DNA from: Oscillospiraceae bacterium
GTDB taxonomy: Bacteria; Bacillota; Clostridia; Oscillospirales; CAG-272
Reading direction: 5' to 3'
DNA length: 49,615 nucleotides
Assembly: GCA_015064845.1 (NCBI GenBank)
Contig: SVRL01000013.1
Span: forward strand, 1-49,615
Shown here: positions 1-8,375 of the stretch, one piece after another
How positions within the stretch are numbered: the first letter of the stretch is position 1
How the letters are laid out: the number at the start of each line of letters is the position of its first letter
Notes under the pieces: model-generated
What the model was told of the DNA's origin: nothing
Databases searched by the model: none
The model's input: the letters and a program-made list of their open reading frames with translations, nothing else
Translations under genes and position numbers: made by a program

Positions 1-128
1 ACCGTTTTAGGGAGAATTAAGCATACCTGCGTCTTGATTTTTATAAGTTCATCGTAAGCACATAGCTACAAGTTTGCACAGGCGGTCAAGCTGCCCAAGC
101 TTGTTTGCTTCTTTTTTGGAACTTTTTG
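1..128 (+). repeat. Interspersed repeat A, copy 1
   Basis: About 125 bp that recur almost unchanged, in the same orientation, at 26828-26951. The two copies differ by a few substitutions and a short indel near position 97. The window starts inside or at the edge of this copy, so the true left boundary is unknown. No open frame is shared by the copies, which suggests a non-coding or RNA-level repeat rather than a gene fragment. Function unknown. Confidence 0.85.
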
Positions 129-358
129 CAAAAGGTCAGTATGTCATGTTTTAATTTCCTTTCATTAAAAATATTTTGTTTTCGCTCCCAAAAATCTTTC
201 TTACTTGTGTAATCACAAAATTCCGAGAAATAAAAAGCACTACATATATATAATCTTATTTGGAGGGCAAAAAGTTTCAACTTTTTTGAAATGTTTACAA
301 ATTGTTCACAATTTAAGCGAATAATTTTGAAAAATGATTCGATATAAAACAAAAAAAG
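129..358. other. AT-rich spacer, no gene seen
   Basis: Between repeats A and B lies about 230 bp of AT-rich sequence. Open frames here run through the flanking repeats and have no ribosome site, so they are not called. No clear promoter or terminator was seen. Confidence 0.6.
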
Positions 359-500
359 CGGGCAACGCCCGACGGATAACTGCTTGCTTTGCAAGCTGTG
401 CGGATTTGCTTGCAATCTGTGTGCTCGCTGATCCTTGTTTTTCTTTTATCCAAACAATGCAAAACGGAGAGGTCGATTTTGCGCAATCTCCTATGGTACA
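359..500 (+). repeat. Interspersed repeat B, copy 1
   Basis: About 140 bp containing a small hairpin around CTGCTTGCTTTGCAAGC, then GTGTGCTCGC, a spacer, CAAACAATGCAAAACGG, AGGTCGATTTTGCGCAAT and a CCTATGGTA end. The same order of blocks recurs in reverse orientation at 21953-22090 and, shortened, at 48118-48233. Partial ends occur near 12679 and 5258. All copies are intergenic. Function unknown. Confidence 0.8.
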
Positions 501-532
501 AAAAAACGCATTGGCAAACCAATGCGTTTTTT
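501..532 (-). terminator. Terminator downstream of groEL
   Basis: A perfect 14-bp stem (501-514 with 519-532) with the 4-base loop CAAA, flanked by A runs on the left and T runs on the right, so it could terminate in both directions. It lies 30 bp past the groEL stop and probably ends the groESL transcript. Confidence 0.85.
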
Positions 533-562
533 TGATTTATAAAAGGAGAAAGTACGATGAAA

Positions 563-2209
<1,647 letters not shown>

Positions 2210-2215
2210 TTATAA

Positions 2216-2500
2216 TTATTCAACGATTGCGAGAATATCTTCTTCGGAAACGATGACGTATTCCACACCGTCAAGTTTGATTTCCGTTCCGGAATATTTG
2301 CTTGTGATAACCTTATCGCCGACTTTCACGGACATCGGAACAACAGCGCCGTCTTTCAATGCGCCGGGACCGACAGCAAGAACTTCTGCAATCTGGGGTT
2401 TTTCTTTTGCGGAAGCGGTCAGAATGATGCCGCTTTTTGTGGTTTCTTCCATTTCAACCATTTTGACAACAACACGGTCTGCCAAAGGATTCAATTTCAT
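2216..2500 (-). CDS. groES: Co-chaperonin GroES (Hsp10)
   Basis: 94 residues, the usual GroES size. It caps the GroEL cavity as a seven-subunit lid. The sequence starts MKLNPLADRVVVK and has the mobile-loop segment EETTKSGIILTASAKEK and the conserved GDKVITSKYSGTEI. The start was placed at 2500 because GGAGG at 2511-2515 lies 10 bases upstream and family alignments begin at MKL. The longer open frame to 2617 would run through the CIRCE element. First gene of the groESL operon. Confidence 0.98.
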   Translation of the reverse strand: MKLNPLADRVVVKMVEMEETTKSGIILTASAKEKPQIAEVLAVGPGALKDGAVVPMSVKVGDKVITSKYSGTEIKLDGVEYVIVSEEDILAIVE

Positions 2501-2550
2501 GATGGGATTACCTCCGTTTGTATTTATTGAAATTATTTTTGTCTTTACTT

Positions 2551-2577
2551 TTGGCACTCTTGGGTGCCGAGTGCTAA
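2551..2577. promoter_or_regulatory. CIRCE operator (HrcA site)
   Basis: TTGGCACTC, nine bases, GAGTGCTAA. One mismatch in the left arm from the CIRCE consensus TTAGCACTC-N9-GAGTGCTAA. It lies just downstream of the groES -10 box, so bound HrcA would block transcription until heat shock. hrcA itself is not in this window. A lone half-site GAGTGCTAA also occurs at 2674-2682. Confidence 0.95.
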
Positions 2578-2588
2578 ACGCTACGCTT

Positions 2589-2617
2589 ATTCTAATACGA
2601 AATACGAAAAAAATCAA
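2589..2617 (-). promoter_or_regulatory. groESL sigma-A promoter
   Basis: On the minus strand TTGATT (2617-2612), a 17-bp spacer, then TAGAAT (2594-2589). The expected start point falls a few bases upstream of CIRCE, which is the arrangement known for HrcA-controlled groESL operons. Confidence 0.85.
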
Positions 2618-2894
2618 GCCTTTTTTGAAAAAAATTTCAAAATTAACACTAAATTCATAATTTTGACATAATCGAGTGCTAATTTTTTGTGATTACTGCA
2701 AAAAGCGGCGGATCGCTGCCGCCCGTTGCCGCAATATTGCAGTTTTTCCAAAATTGAAACTTCGTCCGACAGCGAAGCGCATTTACGCAATTTTCAAAAA
2801 ATGAAAAATGGAAATTTTCTTCTTTTTTCCGCATATATATGAAATTCAGATTGATAAGATTTTTCGAACGGAACACAAAGAAAGGATTTTTGAT

Positions 2895-4229
2895 ATGGAA
2901 TGGTTAGACCGTCTTTCGGAGGTCGGAATCGGTATTTTACTGCCGCTCATTATCGTTTGTTCAGGTTTTTATTTTACAAAATTTTTAGGCGGATTTTATC
3001 TGCTCCGTCCCGCAAGAACGCTCAGGCTGGCGCTTTCAAAGGAAGGTGCCGACGGTGTTTCTCCTTTGCGCGCGCTTTCTCTTTCCCTTGCAGGTACGCT
3101 CGGCGTGGGAAATATCACGGGAGTTGCCATTGCGCTCATGCTCGGCGGCGCGGGGGCTCTTTTCTGGATGTGGATTTCCGCTTTCTTTTCCATGATACTC
3201 AAATATGCGGAAATTGTGCTTGGCATGCGCCATCGAATTTATGAAAACGGAAAACCGCTCGGCGGTCCGATGTATTATATGGAAAATGGCATTGGCGGCA
3301 GATTCGGAAAAATGCTTGCATGGATTTTTGCGCTTTGCGGTGTGATCTCCGCCTTTTCCATGGGAAGTCTTGTGCAAATGAAAGCCGCTTCGGATGCCAT
3401 TTCGGAAACCTTTTCCTTTCCCGCTTTGCTTTTCGGCATACTTGCGGCAATTCTTTGCGCGTTTTTACTTTTCGGCGGTTACGAAAAAATTTCTCGTCTG
3501 ACCGCGTTTTTCATTCCCATGCTCAGTTTGGTTTATCTCGTGATGGCAGTACGCATCGTTTGGCTGGAATCCGAACGCATTTATCCGCTCTGCAAAGAAA
3601 TTTTCCGTGAAGCGTTTTCTTTTTCTTCCGCTTCGGGAGGAATTTTCGGATTTTTAACCTCCGCCGCGCTCAGACAAGGCATTGCCAAAGGTTCTTTTTC
3701 TCATGAAGCAGGGTGCGGAACTGCGCCTCTTGCTCATGCGGGCGCGGAAACCAAAATTCCCGCCAAACAAGGAATCCTCGGAATCTTTGAAGTCTTTTTC
3801 GATACCGCCGTACTTTGTACGCTCACGGGATTTGTGATTCTTCTTTCCGATGAACCGCTTTCCGGGACAAACGGCATGAAGCTCGTAACGGATGCCTTTG
3901 CGCATTATTACGGCGCAAGCGCACGTTATATCATTTCCCTTTCCGTCATTCTTTTTGCGCTTGCTTCCGTCATCTGCTGGGGATATTACGGAAAAGCGAT
4001 GCTTTCTTATCTTACCAAGTCCCCCACCGTTTCCGTCTTTTATATTCTGCTTTTCTGCGCCGTTTCCGCAATCGGAACCGTTATGACGGAAGGAACGGTC
4101 TGGCAGCTTTCCGATCTGACGGTAGCGCTCATGACGCTCATCAATCTTTCCGCCGTTTTCATGCTCCGCAAAGAAATCAGGGAAGAAACGGAAGCCGCAG
4201 GACTTTGTCCGCCACAAAAAAGGAATTGA
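2895..4229 (+). CDS. Sodium:alanine symporter (AGCS family)
   Basis: 444-residue integral membrane protein with about ten hydrophobic segments. AGCS carriers import alanine, glycine or related amino acids with sodium. Family signatures seen: GTLGVGNITGVA near residue 72, GGPMYYMENG near 123, and the highly conserved EAGCGTAPLAHA followed by KQGILGIFEVFFDT in the second half. The start at 2895 follows AGAAAGGA by about 8 bases. The open frame extends upstream to 2808, but that stretch is lysine/phenylalanine-rich, has no ribosome site and is not part of the family. Exact substrate cannot be told from sequence. Confidence 0.95.
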   Translation: MEWLDRLSEVGIGILLPLIIVCSGFYFTKFLGGFYLLRPARTLRLALSKEGADGVSPLRALSLSLAGTLGVGNITGVAIALMLGGAGALFWMWISAFFSMILKYAEIVLGMRHRIYENGKPLGGPMYYMENGIGGRFGKMLAWIFALCGVISAFSMGSLVQMKAASDAISETFSFPALLFGILAAILCAFLLFGGYEKISRLTAFFIPMLSLVYLVMAVRIVWLESERIYPLCKEIFREAFSFSSASGGIFGFLTSAALRQGIAKGSFSHEAGCGTAPLAHAGAETKIPAKQGILGIFEVFFDTAVLCTLTGFVILLSDEPLSGTNGMKLVTDAFAHYYGASARYIISLSVILFALASVICWGYYGKAMLSYLTKSPTVSVFYILLFCAVSAIGTVMTEGTVWQLSDLTVALMTLINLSAVFMLRKEIREETEAAGLCPPQKRN

Positions 4230-4254
4230 CACCAAAGCCGTTTTTTGATATAAT
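4226..4254 (+). promoter_or_regulatory. Consensus sigma-A promoter for DUF362 gene
   Basis: TTGACA (4226-4231), 17 bp, TATAAT (4249-4254): a perfect consensus match. The -35 box overlaps the stop codon of the upstream symporter gene. It drives the gene at 4294 with a leader of about 30 bases. Confidence 0.92.
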
Positions 4255-4293
4255 AGAAATACAATGAATGAAAGAAAAAGAAAGGAATCACAT

Positions 4294-5157
4294 ATGAAAT
4301 CCAAAGTTTATTTCACAAGAGATATCACGCCCGAAGCGGTTCTCCGTCTTTATGAAGCGCTGGACGTTACGCTTCCGGGAAAGATTGCAGTCAAGCTTCA
4401 TTCGGGAGAAGTCGGCAATCAAAATTTTCTCCGTCCCGAATTTTTCATGCCGATCATGGAATCGGTCAAAGGCACCGTAACGGAATGCAATACCGCTTAC
4501 AACGGCAAACGAAACACCACGGAAAAGCATTTGGAAACGCTCAAAGAACACGGTTGGAGCGAATACTTCCCCGTTGACCTTTTGGATGCAGAAGGAGAAG
4601 ATATCGTTCTCGATATTCCGAACGGTGCTGTAATTCAGAAGAATTATATCGGCAATCATGCGGACAGATACGATTCCATGCTCGTTCTTTCCCATTTCAA
4701 AGGACATCCGATGGGCGGTTACGGCGGCGCACTGAAACAGCTTTCCATCGGCGTTGCTTCTTCCTTCGGCAAAGCTTACATTCACGGTGCGGGTGATCCG
4801 AAAAAAATCTGGACTGCCGATCACGATTCTTTCCTGCGCTCCATGGCTGACGCGGCAAGCTCGGTCATTGCTTTTTATAAAAACAATCTCGCTTACATCA
4901 ACGTCATGAAAAATCTTTCCGTTGACTGCGACTGCTGCGCCGTTGCGGAAGACCCTTGCATGAAAGACATCGGTATCCTCGCTTCCCTTGACCCCGTTGC
5001 ACTTGATAAGGCTTGTCTGGATCTCGTTTACGCTTCCGACGATCCCGGCAGAGATCATCTGATCGAGCGCATTGAATCCAGAAACGGTGCGCTGACCATC
5101 GATGCCGCAGAACAGGTCGGCTGCGGTTCCAAGGAATATGAATTGATTGAGATCTGA
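4294..5157 (+). CDS. DUF362 domain-containing protein
   Basis: 287 residues. The family is found widely in anaerobes and is often next to or fused with ferredoxin-type iron-sulfur domains; its biochemical role is not established. Seen here: an N-terminal KIAVKLHSGEVG block, LVLSHFKGHPMGGYGGALKQLSIG in the middle (given as family context), and a cysteine-rich stretch CDCCAVAEDPC near residues 212-222 followed by LDPVALDKACLDLV. That Cys cluster might bind metal (inference). The start at 4294 follows AAAGGA by 7 bases; the alternative ATG at 4264 would put that ribosome site inside the gene. It has its own consensus promoter and a terminator just downstream, so it is probably a single-gene unit. 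Confidence 0.88.
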   Translation: MKSKVYFTRDITPEAVLRLYEALDVTLPGKIAVKLHSGEVGNQNFLRPEFFMPIMESVKGTVTECNTAYNGKRNTTEKHLETLKEHGWSEYFPVDLLDAEGEDIVLDIPNGAVIQKNYIGNHADRYDSMLVLSHFKGHPMGGYGGALKQLSIGVASSFGKAYIHGAGDPKKIWTADHDSFLRSMADAASSVIAFYKNNLAYINVMKNLSVDCDCCAVAEDPCMKDIGILASLDPVALDKACLDLVYASDDPGRDHLIERIESRNGALTIDAAEQVGCGSKEYELIEI

Positions 5158-5206
5158 CAGTGGACAACGACCGTAGGAAGTTGCTTGCATCTCTTAAATA
5201 TGAAAA

Positions 5207-5251
5207 ACGGACGGAAAACATCTTTTGCGATGCACTCCGTCCGTATTTTTT
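5207..5251 (+). terminator. Terminator of DUF362 gene
   Basis: Stem ACGGACGGA/TCCGTCCGT (5207-5215 with 5236-5244) closed by a loop that holds a second small hairpin (CATC/GATG), followed by ATTTTTTAA. Confidence 0.85.
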
Positions 5252-5257
5252 AATTTG

Positions 5258-5349
5258 AGGAAAATTGCTCAAATCAGCTCCGCCGTCGAGCAAAGCGGCA
5301 AATTGCAATGAACTGCGATACGGCGGCAGCTTCAAGCGGACGTTGTCCG
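5258..5349 (-). repeat. Degenerate repeat B end plus small hairpins
   Basis: AAATTGCTCAAATCAGCTCCGCC resembles the reverse-oriented end of repeat B at 21965-21990. It is followed by a short palindrome AGCGGACGTTGTCCGCT at 5333-5349 that reaches the end of the repressor gene. That hairpin could act as its terminator on the minus strand, but no T-run follows. Similarity is partial. Confidence 0.4.
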
Positions 5350-6069
5350 CTACTTTTTCAGTTTACCGATAACTCTGCCGAAGCAGATGATCCTATCGTT
5401 ATCCGTCAGACGGATATCGCCGTACATCGGGTTCAAAGAAATCAAGGAATTTCCTCCGTATTTCTTGAAATAGCTTTCGCCGTTGATCGAAAAGATACCC
5501 AGCTCGCCTTTGGAAATCTCATCCGCACCTTCCACGAGCAGAATATCGCCGTTTTCAAAGCGAGGCATCATACTGTCGCCGTAAACGCGGACGGCAAAAT
5601 CCGCCGATTCCGTTTTGCTGTTCGTATAGATCGTGATTTCGCTGAACTGATCGCCGAACAGATAGGAGCCCGTACCTGCGGAAGCAGGGGTATCGTAAAG
5701 GCGTATTTTCCTCGTTGCGGGGACTTCGAGCGAATAAGGGGTGGAGGCGCGCTCTTTCAGCACGCGGGTATATTCTTTATTGATTATATAGGAAACCGCT
5801 TCCGCGCCGTCGGAATCAAGCTCCGCATATTTTTGAGTCAGCGTTTCGGGCAAGGAAAAGCTTTCTTTCTTTTCAAAGCCGAGCAACTCATCCACCGTAC
5901 ATTCAAAGGTTTGCGCAAGCGCAAGCAGAGTGGAAAGCTTGGGGTCTGTGGTCGCGCCGCTTAAAAGCTTATTGAGTGTGCCGACGGAAATTCCGGATTT
6001 CTCCGAAAGCGTTTCATTGGTAAAGCCGCATTCTTTTTTTCTCCGTTTGATATGTTCTAACCATTGCAT
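5350..6069 (-). CDS. LexA-like XRE/S24 self-cleaving repressor
   Basis: 239 residues. Residues about 1-65 form an XRE-type helix-turn-helix (NETLSEKSGISVGTLNKLLS). The C-terminal half is a peptidase S24 domain with the catalytic serine in YGDSMMPRFENGD and the catalytic lysine in SYFKKYGG. A likely Ala-Gly self-cleavage site is seen in PASAGTG. Such proteins (LexA, HdiR, phage CI-like repressors) cleave themselves when RecA is activated by DNA damage. The start was placed at 6069, not 6075, because the AAGGAGGG ribosome site directly abuts the 6075 ATG but stands 6 bases from the second ATG. It is divergent from the membrane protein at 6318 and probably represses both. No prophage genes surround it, so it looks like a host SOS-type regulator. 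Confidence 0.9.
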   Translation of the reverse strand: MQWLEHIKRRKKECGFTNETLSEKSGISVGTLNKLLSGATTDPKLSTLLALAQTFECTVDELLGFEKKESFSLPETLTQKYAELDSDGAEAVSYIINKEYTRVLKERASTPYSLEVPATRKIRLYDTPASAGTGSYLFGDQFSEITIYTNSKTESADFAVRVYGDSMMPRFENGDILLVEGADEISKGELGIFSINGESYFKKYGGNSLISLNPMYGDIRLTDNDRIICFGRVIGKLKK

Positions 6070-6099
6070 GGACATCCCTCCTTGTAAAAATTATATTCT

Positions 6100-6200
6100 A
6101 CGGTAATATTTTACCATCAATTATTGAATTTGTAAATAGTTTTTCTAAATTTTATCGTTTTTGGTAAAAATATTTTAAAAACCACTTGACAAATTACCGT
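6100..6200. promoter_or_regulatory. GGTAA/TTACC operator cluster between divergent genes
   Basis: ACGGTAAT starts a GGTAA-N4-TTACC palindrome at 6102-6115. A second GGTAA lies at 6163-6167, and ATTACCGT at 6193-6200 is the same ACGGTAAT motif reversed. The first palindrome lies just upstream of a TATAAT for the repressor gene (minus strand, 6095-6090). The last lies between the -35 and -10 boxes of the plus-strand promoter. This fits control of both genes by the adjacent repressor (inference). Confidence 0.65.
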
Positions 6201-6215
6201 TCAAGGGTGTATACT
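6186..6215 (+). promoter_or_regulatory. Promoter of the cysteine-rich membrane protein
   Basis: TTGACA (6186-6191), 18 bp, TATACT (6210-6215). A motif half-site TTACC (6194-6198) lies in the spacer, a classic position for repression. The leader to the gene is about 95 bases. Confidence 0.8.
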
Positions 6216-6317
6216 GTAGCCAGGAAAGCAACCGAACGGGCTGAACACATCGAAAAATCACGATTCGGTTTCTTCCGGAAAAGCAAAACGCATATCATTG
6301 ATCATTCGGAGGTTTTT

Positions 6318-6644
6318 ATGAAGTATTACGACGCGCGAATCATTGAAGGCTGCTGTGTTTTTTCTTACGAAGTGAAAACACCTGACCGTTCCGCAAAAAA
6401 AGGCGGAAAAAGAAAAAAAGCGGACAAAAACGCTTCATGGAAAAAAGCGCTTCTTCGCTTCATTCTCCTTTTGCTTCTCCCCTTTGCTTTCCTTTCGGAG
6501 TGCGCTGAAAAACTCATAACCGAAGTTCCCTGCCGTTTGCATAAATGCTTGCGCGAATGTTTCCGCTGTAAAGAACTGACCGCTTGTATACTTTCTGCCG
6601 TTTCCGCAAGCGCGCTGATTCCTTTGGCGCTTCTCCTGCTTTGA
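6318..6644 (+). CDS. Small cysteine-rich two-helix membrane protein
   Basis: 108 residues, not recognised. It starts MKYYDARIIEG, has a lysine-rich stretch (KKGGKRKKADK, residues 28-38), a first hydrophobic helix about 45-60, a cysteine-rich middle (C62, C72, C77, C81, C84, C90) and a second hydrophobic helix about 88-108 that ends the protein. GGAGG lies 5 bases before the ATG. It is divergent from a LexA-like repressor with operator-like motifs in its promoter. In other Firmicutes the gene divergent from lexA is often a small membrane division inhibitor (YneA), so a damage-induced role is possible, but this protein has no LysM domain and no visible similarity. Confidence 0.75.
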   Translation: MKYYDARIIEGCCVFSYEVKTPDRSAKKGGKRKKADKNASWKKALLRFILLLLLPFAFLSECAEKLITEVPCRLHKCLRECFRCKELTACILSAVSASALIPLALLLL

Positions 6645-6731
6645 GCATAAAGCTTTTCTACCGTTTTCAAGATCAATTTTCAAAATTTTGTCGGGTTTTG
6701 ATTTGGTCTTTCCATTTTTATCTCCTAAACA

Positions 6732-6770
6732 ACAAAAATACGCCTTCAAAAGAGGCGTATTTTTGTATTT
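6732..6770 (+). terminator. Terminator after the membrane protein gene
   Basis: 14-bp perfect stem (6732-6745 with 6753-6766), 7-base loop TCAAAAG, with A-rich left and T-rich right flanks (GTATTTTTGTATTT). About 90 bp past the stop codon. Confidence 0.85.
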
Positions 6771-7354
6771 TCCGCGTCCCGACACTTGTGAAAAACCATG
6801 TGGAAAACAACGGGAAAACATACCAAACAGAAAAGATTTTTCAAATTTTCAAAAAAACTCCTCAAAAACTTTTCAAAATCGATGCAAAACTCTCTCGATG
6901 TGGAAAACTTTTCGGAACTTTTTTCAAAAAGTAATGCATTTTTCAAAAGTTTTTCAGAAAACCGCATTTGAATATCGCTCAACAAGAATTGGAGAACAAA
7001 CGGGCGGTTGCTCGTAAAAAAACCGTTCCCATGACGAAAGCAAACGAAATCACGATTCAAAAAAAGCAAGCAACGCGCTTGAAAAAAATGAGTTTTCAAA
7101 GGGTTCGGCGCTTCTTTTTGAATATCGCACAAACGGATTTTTCATCCGTCGTTTTTTCTTCAAAATTGACAACCGAATGACGCCACAGGTAAGGTAAGAA
7201 TAGCTTAATCCGTCGTAGACTTACCGCACTTTTTCCACAATTCGTTATCAAACGGCATTGCACGATTGTTTACGCTCCGAAAATTGCAGATCGTTCCTTC
7301 CCCGAACGCAGCTTTCGTCTTACGCAGATTGCGGTACGGCAGCTTTCCGCGATG
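6771..7354. other. Gene-free AT-rich stretch with DnaA-box-like motifs
   Basis: About 580 bp with no credible gene. It holds many TTTTCAAAA runs and four 9-mers that are one mismatch from the DnaA box TTATNCACA or its complement: 6787-6795, 6799-6807, 6899-6907 and 7231-7239. A TTG-initiated 70-codon frame (6968-7180) has no ribosome site or recognisable sequence. Similar 9-mers also occur inside tilS near 19258, so they are not rare in this genome. No dnaA is nearby. Confidence 0.5.
7133..7156 (+). terminator. Possible terminator in gene-free stretch
   Basis: ACGGAT, loop TTTTC, ATCCGT, then CGTTTTTT on the plus strand. A short stem, but shaped like an intrinsic terminator. If real, it would end an unannotated plus-strand RNA arising in 6771-7130. 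Confidence 0.4.
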
Positions 7355-7969
7355 TCATCCGTTCGGGTTCTCTTTATGCGGCAAAGGCTTTTTCTTTTTC
7401 TTCTTTGCAACGGAAAAGCCGAAATTTCCGATCTTCTTGCCAAGCTCGAAATATTCTCCGTGTGCAAAAGCCGTCAATCCCGCGCGGTCAAGGCAAAGCT
7501 TTCCCGAGCTGTCGAGCAGATTTTCATCCACGCTGATTCCGATGATATCCGCGATGAACATATCGTGCGAACCGAGCGGAACGATGCGTTCCGTTTTGCA
7601 ATAGACAGACATCGGCGACTGCGCGATAGCCGGACAGGAAAAGTCTTCGAAATTTTCATCAAACTCCGCCGTCAGATTGCATTCTTTGAATTTATCTACC
7701 TTTTTTCCCGTTTTCATTCCGCAAAAATCGGCAGCTTTCGTCAGCGTTTTCGTCGTGAGATTGATGACAAATTCTCCGCTTTCCCGAATCAATTCGTATG
7801 AATGGCGGGAAGGGCGCACGGAAATATAGGTTTTCGGCGGATGCGTGCATAAAATGCCCGTCCATGCTACCGTGATGATATTCGGTTTGCCGTCTTTCCC
7901 CATACAGGAAATCATTGCGGGAGGCACGGGCGCAATCAAAGCGCCGCCTTTCCATTTCATTTTTGCCAT
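7355..7969 (-). CDS. Flavin reductase-like protein (flavoredoxin family)
   Basis: 204 residues. An FMN-binding split-barrel of the flavin reductase-like domain, as in flavoredoxins of anaerobes, acting in the cytosol. Seen: GALIAPVPPAMIS near the start, NIITVAWTGILCTHPP, and the family block ISVRPSRHSYELI near residues 47-59, then GSHDMFIADI. The C-terminus is lysine-rich (VAKKKKKKPLPHK), an odd tail. The start at 7969 follows AAAGGA by 11 bases; a further upstream in-frame codon at 7996 lacks a ribosome site. It stands alone. The reaction and electron donor are unknown. Confidence 0.88.
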   Translation of the reverse strand: MAKMKWKGGALIAPVPPAMISCMGKDGKPNIITVAWTGILCTHPPKTYISVRPSRHSYELIRESGEFVINLTTKTLTKAADFCGMKTGKKVDKFKECNLTAEFDENFEDFSCPAIAQSPMSVYCKTERIVPLGSHDMFIADIIGISVDENLLDSSGKLCLDRAGLTAFAHGEYFELGKKIGNFGFSVAKKKKKKPLPHKENPNG

Positions 7970-8047
7970 ATCGGTTCGATTCCTTTCTTTATTCACGATT
8001 TTTTCAGACGGAAATCAAGCTGTTCCGTTTGAAAACAAATAACACTC

Positions 8048-8076
8048 TTGACTTTATCTCGAAAAAGAGATATAAT
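8048..8076 (+). promoter_or_regulatory. Promoter for small membrane peptide
   Basis: TTGACT (8048-8053), 17 bp, TATAAT (8071-8076). The predicted transcript starts about 95 bases before the 32-codon gene at 8179. Confidence 0.88.
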
Positions 8077-8178
8077 AGAAATATGGACTTCGATTTCATT
8101 ATATCATAAAATTTGCGATCGAACAATATGTTTATATATTTTTTATAATTTTTACAGCATAGAAAAGAGGTGTTAAAT

Positions 8179-8277
8179 ATGGCTAAGAAAACCAAAGAGC
8201 TTTTCGTCCGCATTCTTTGCGGGGCATTGGCAGGTCTTTTTATTCTCAGCTGCGTTGCCATGCTCGCAATCGTTTAA
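8179..8277 (+). CDS. 32-residue membrane peptide
   Basis: Encodes MAKKTKELFVRILCGALA (residues 1-18) followed by a hydrophobic run to V32. A basic N-terminus then gives one membrane helix (about 9-31), with Cys at 14 and 25. The start is supported by AAGAGG 8 bases upstream and a near-perfect promoter at 8048-8076. It is followed about 100 bp later by the M6 protease gene, so the two may be cotranscribed. Too short for homology by eye; function unknown. Confidence 0.7.
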   Translation: MAKKTKELFVRILCGALAGLFILSCVAMLAIV

Positions 8278-8375
8278 CTTTTGACAACAAGTATATTTTC
8301 AGGCATTTCGGAATCCTATCCCGTTGCCTCGAAAAATGATAAAAATGCAGTTAAGACATGCAAAAGGAGACTATC

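Noticed and set aside
86..415. 109-codon minus-strand frame across repeats A and B
   Set aside because: Built from two interspersed repeats, with no start signals, and not shared with the other repeat copies.
5350..6644. Prophage origin for the S24 repressor
   Set aside because: No integrase, Cro-like, ImmA or structural phage genes on either side; neighbours are housekeeping genes.
6968..7180. 70-codon plus-strand frame
   Set aside because: TTG start, no ribosome site, and the frame crosses the hairpin at 7133; composition is low-complexity Lys/Gln.
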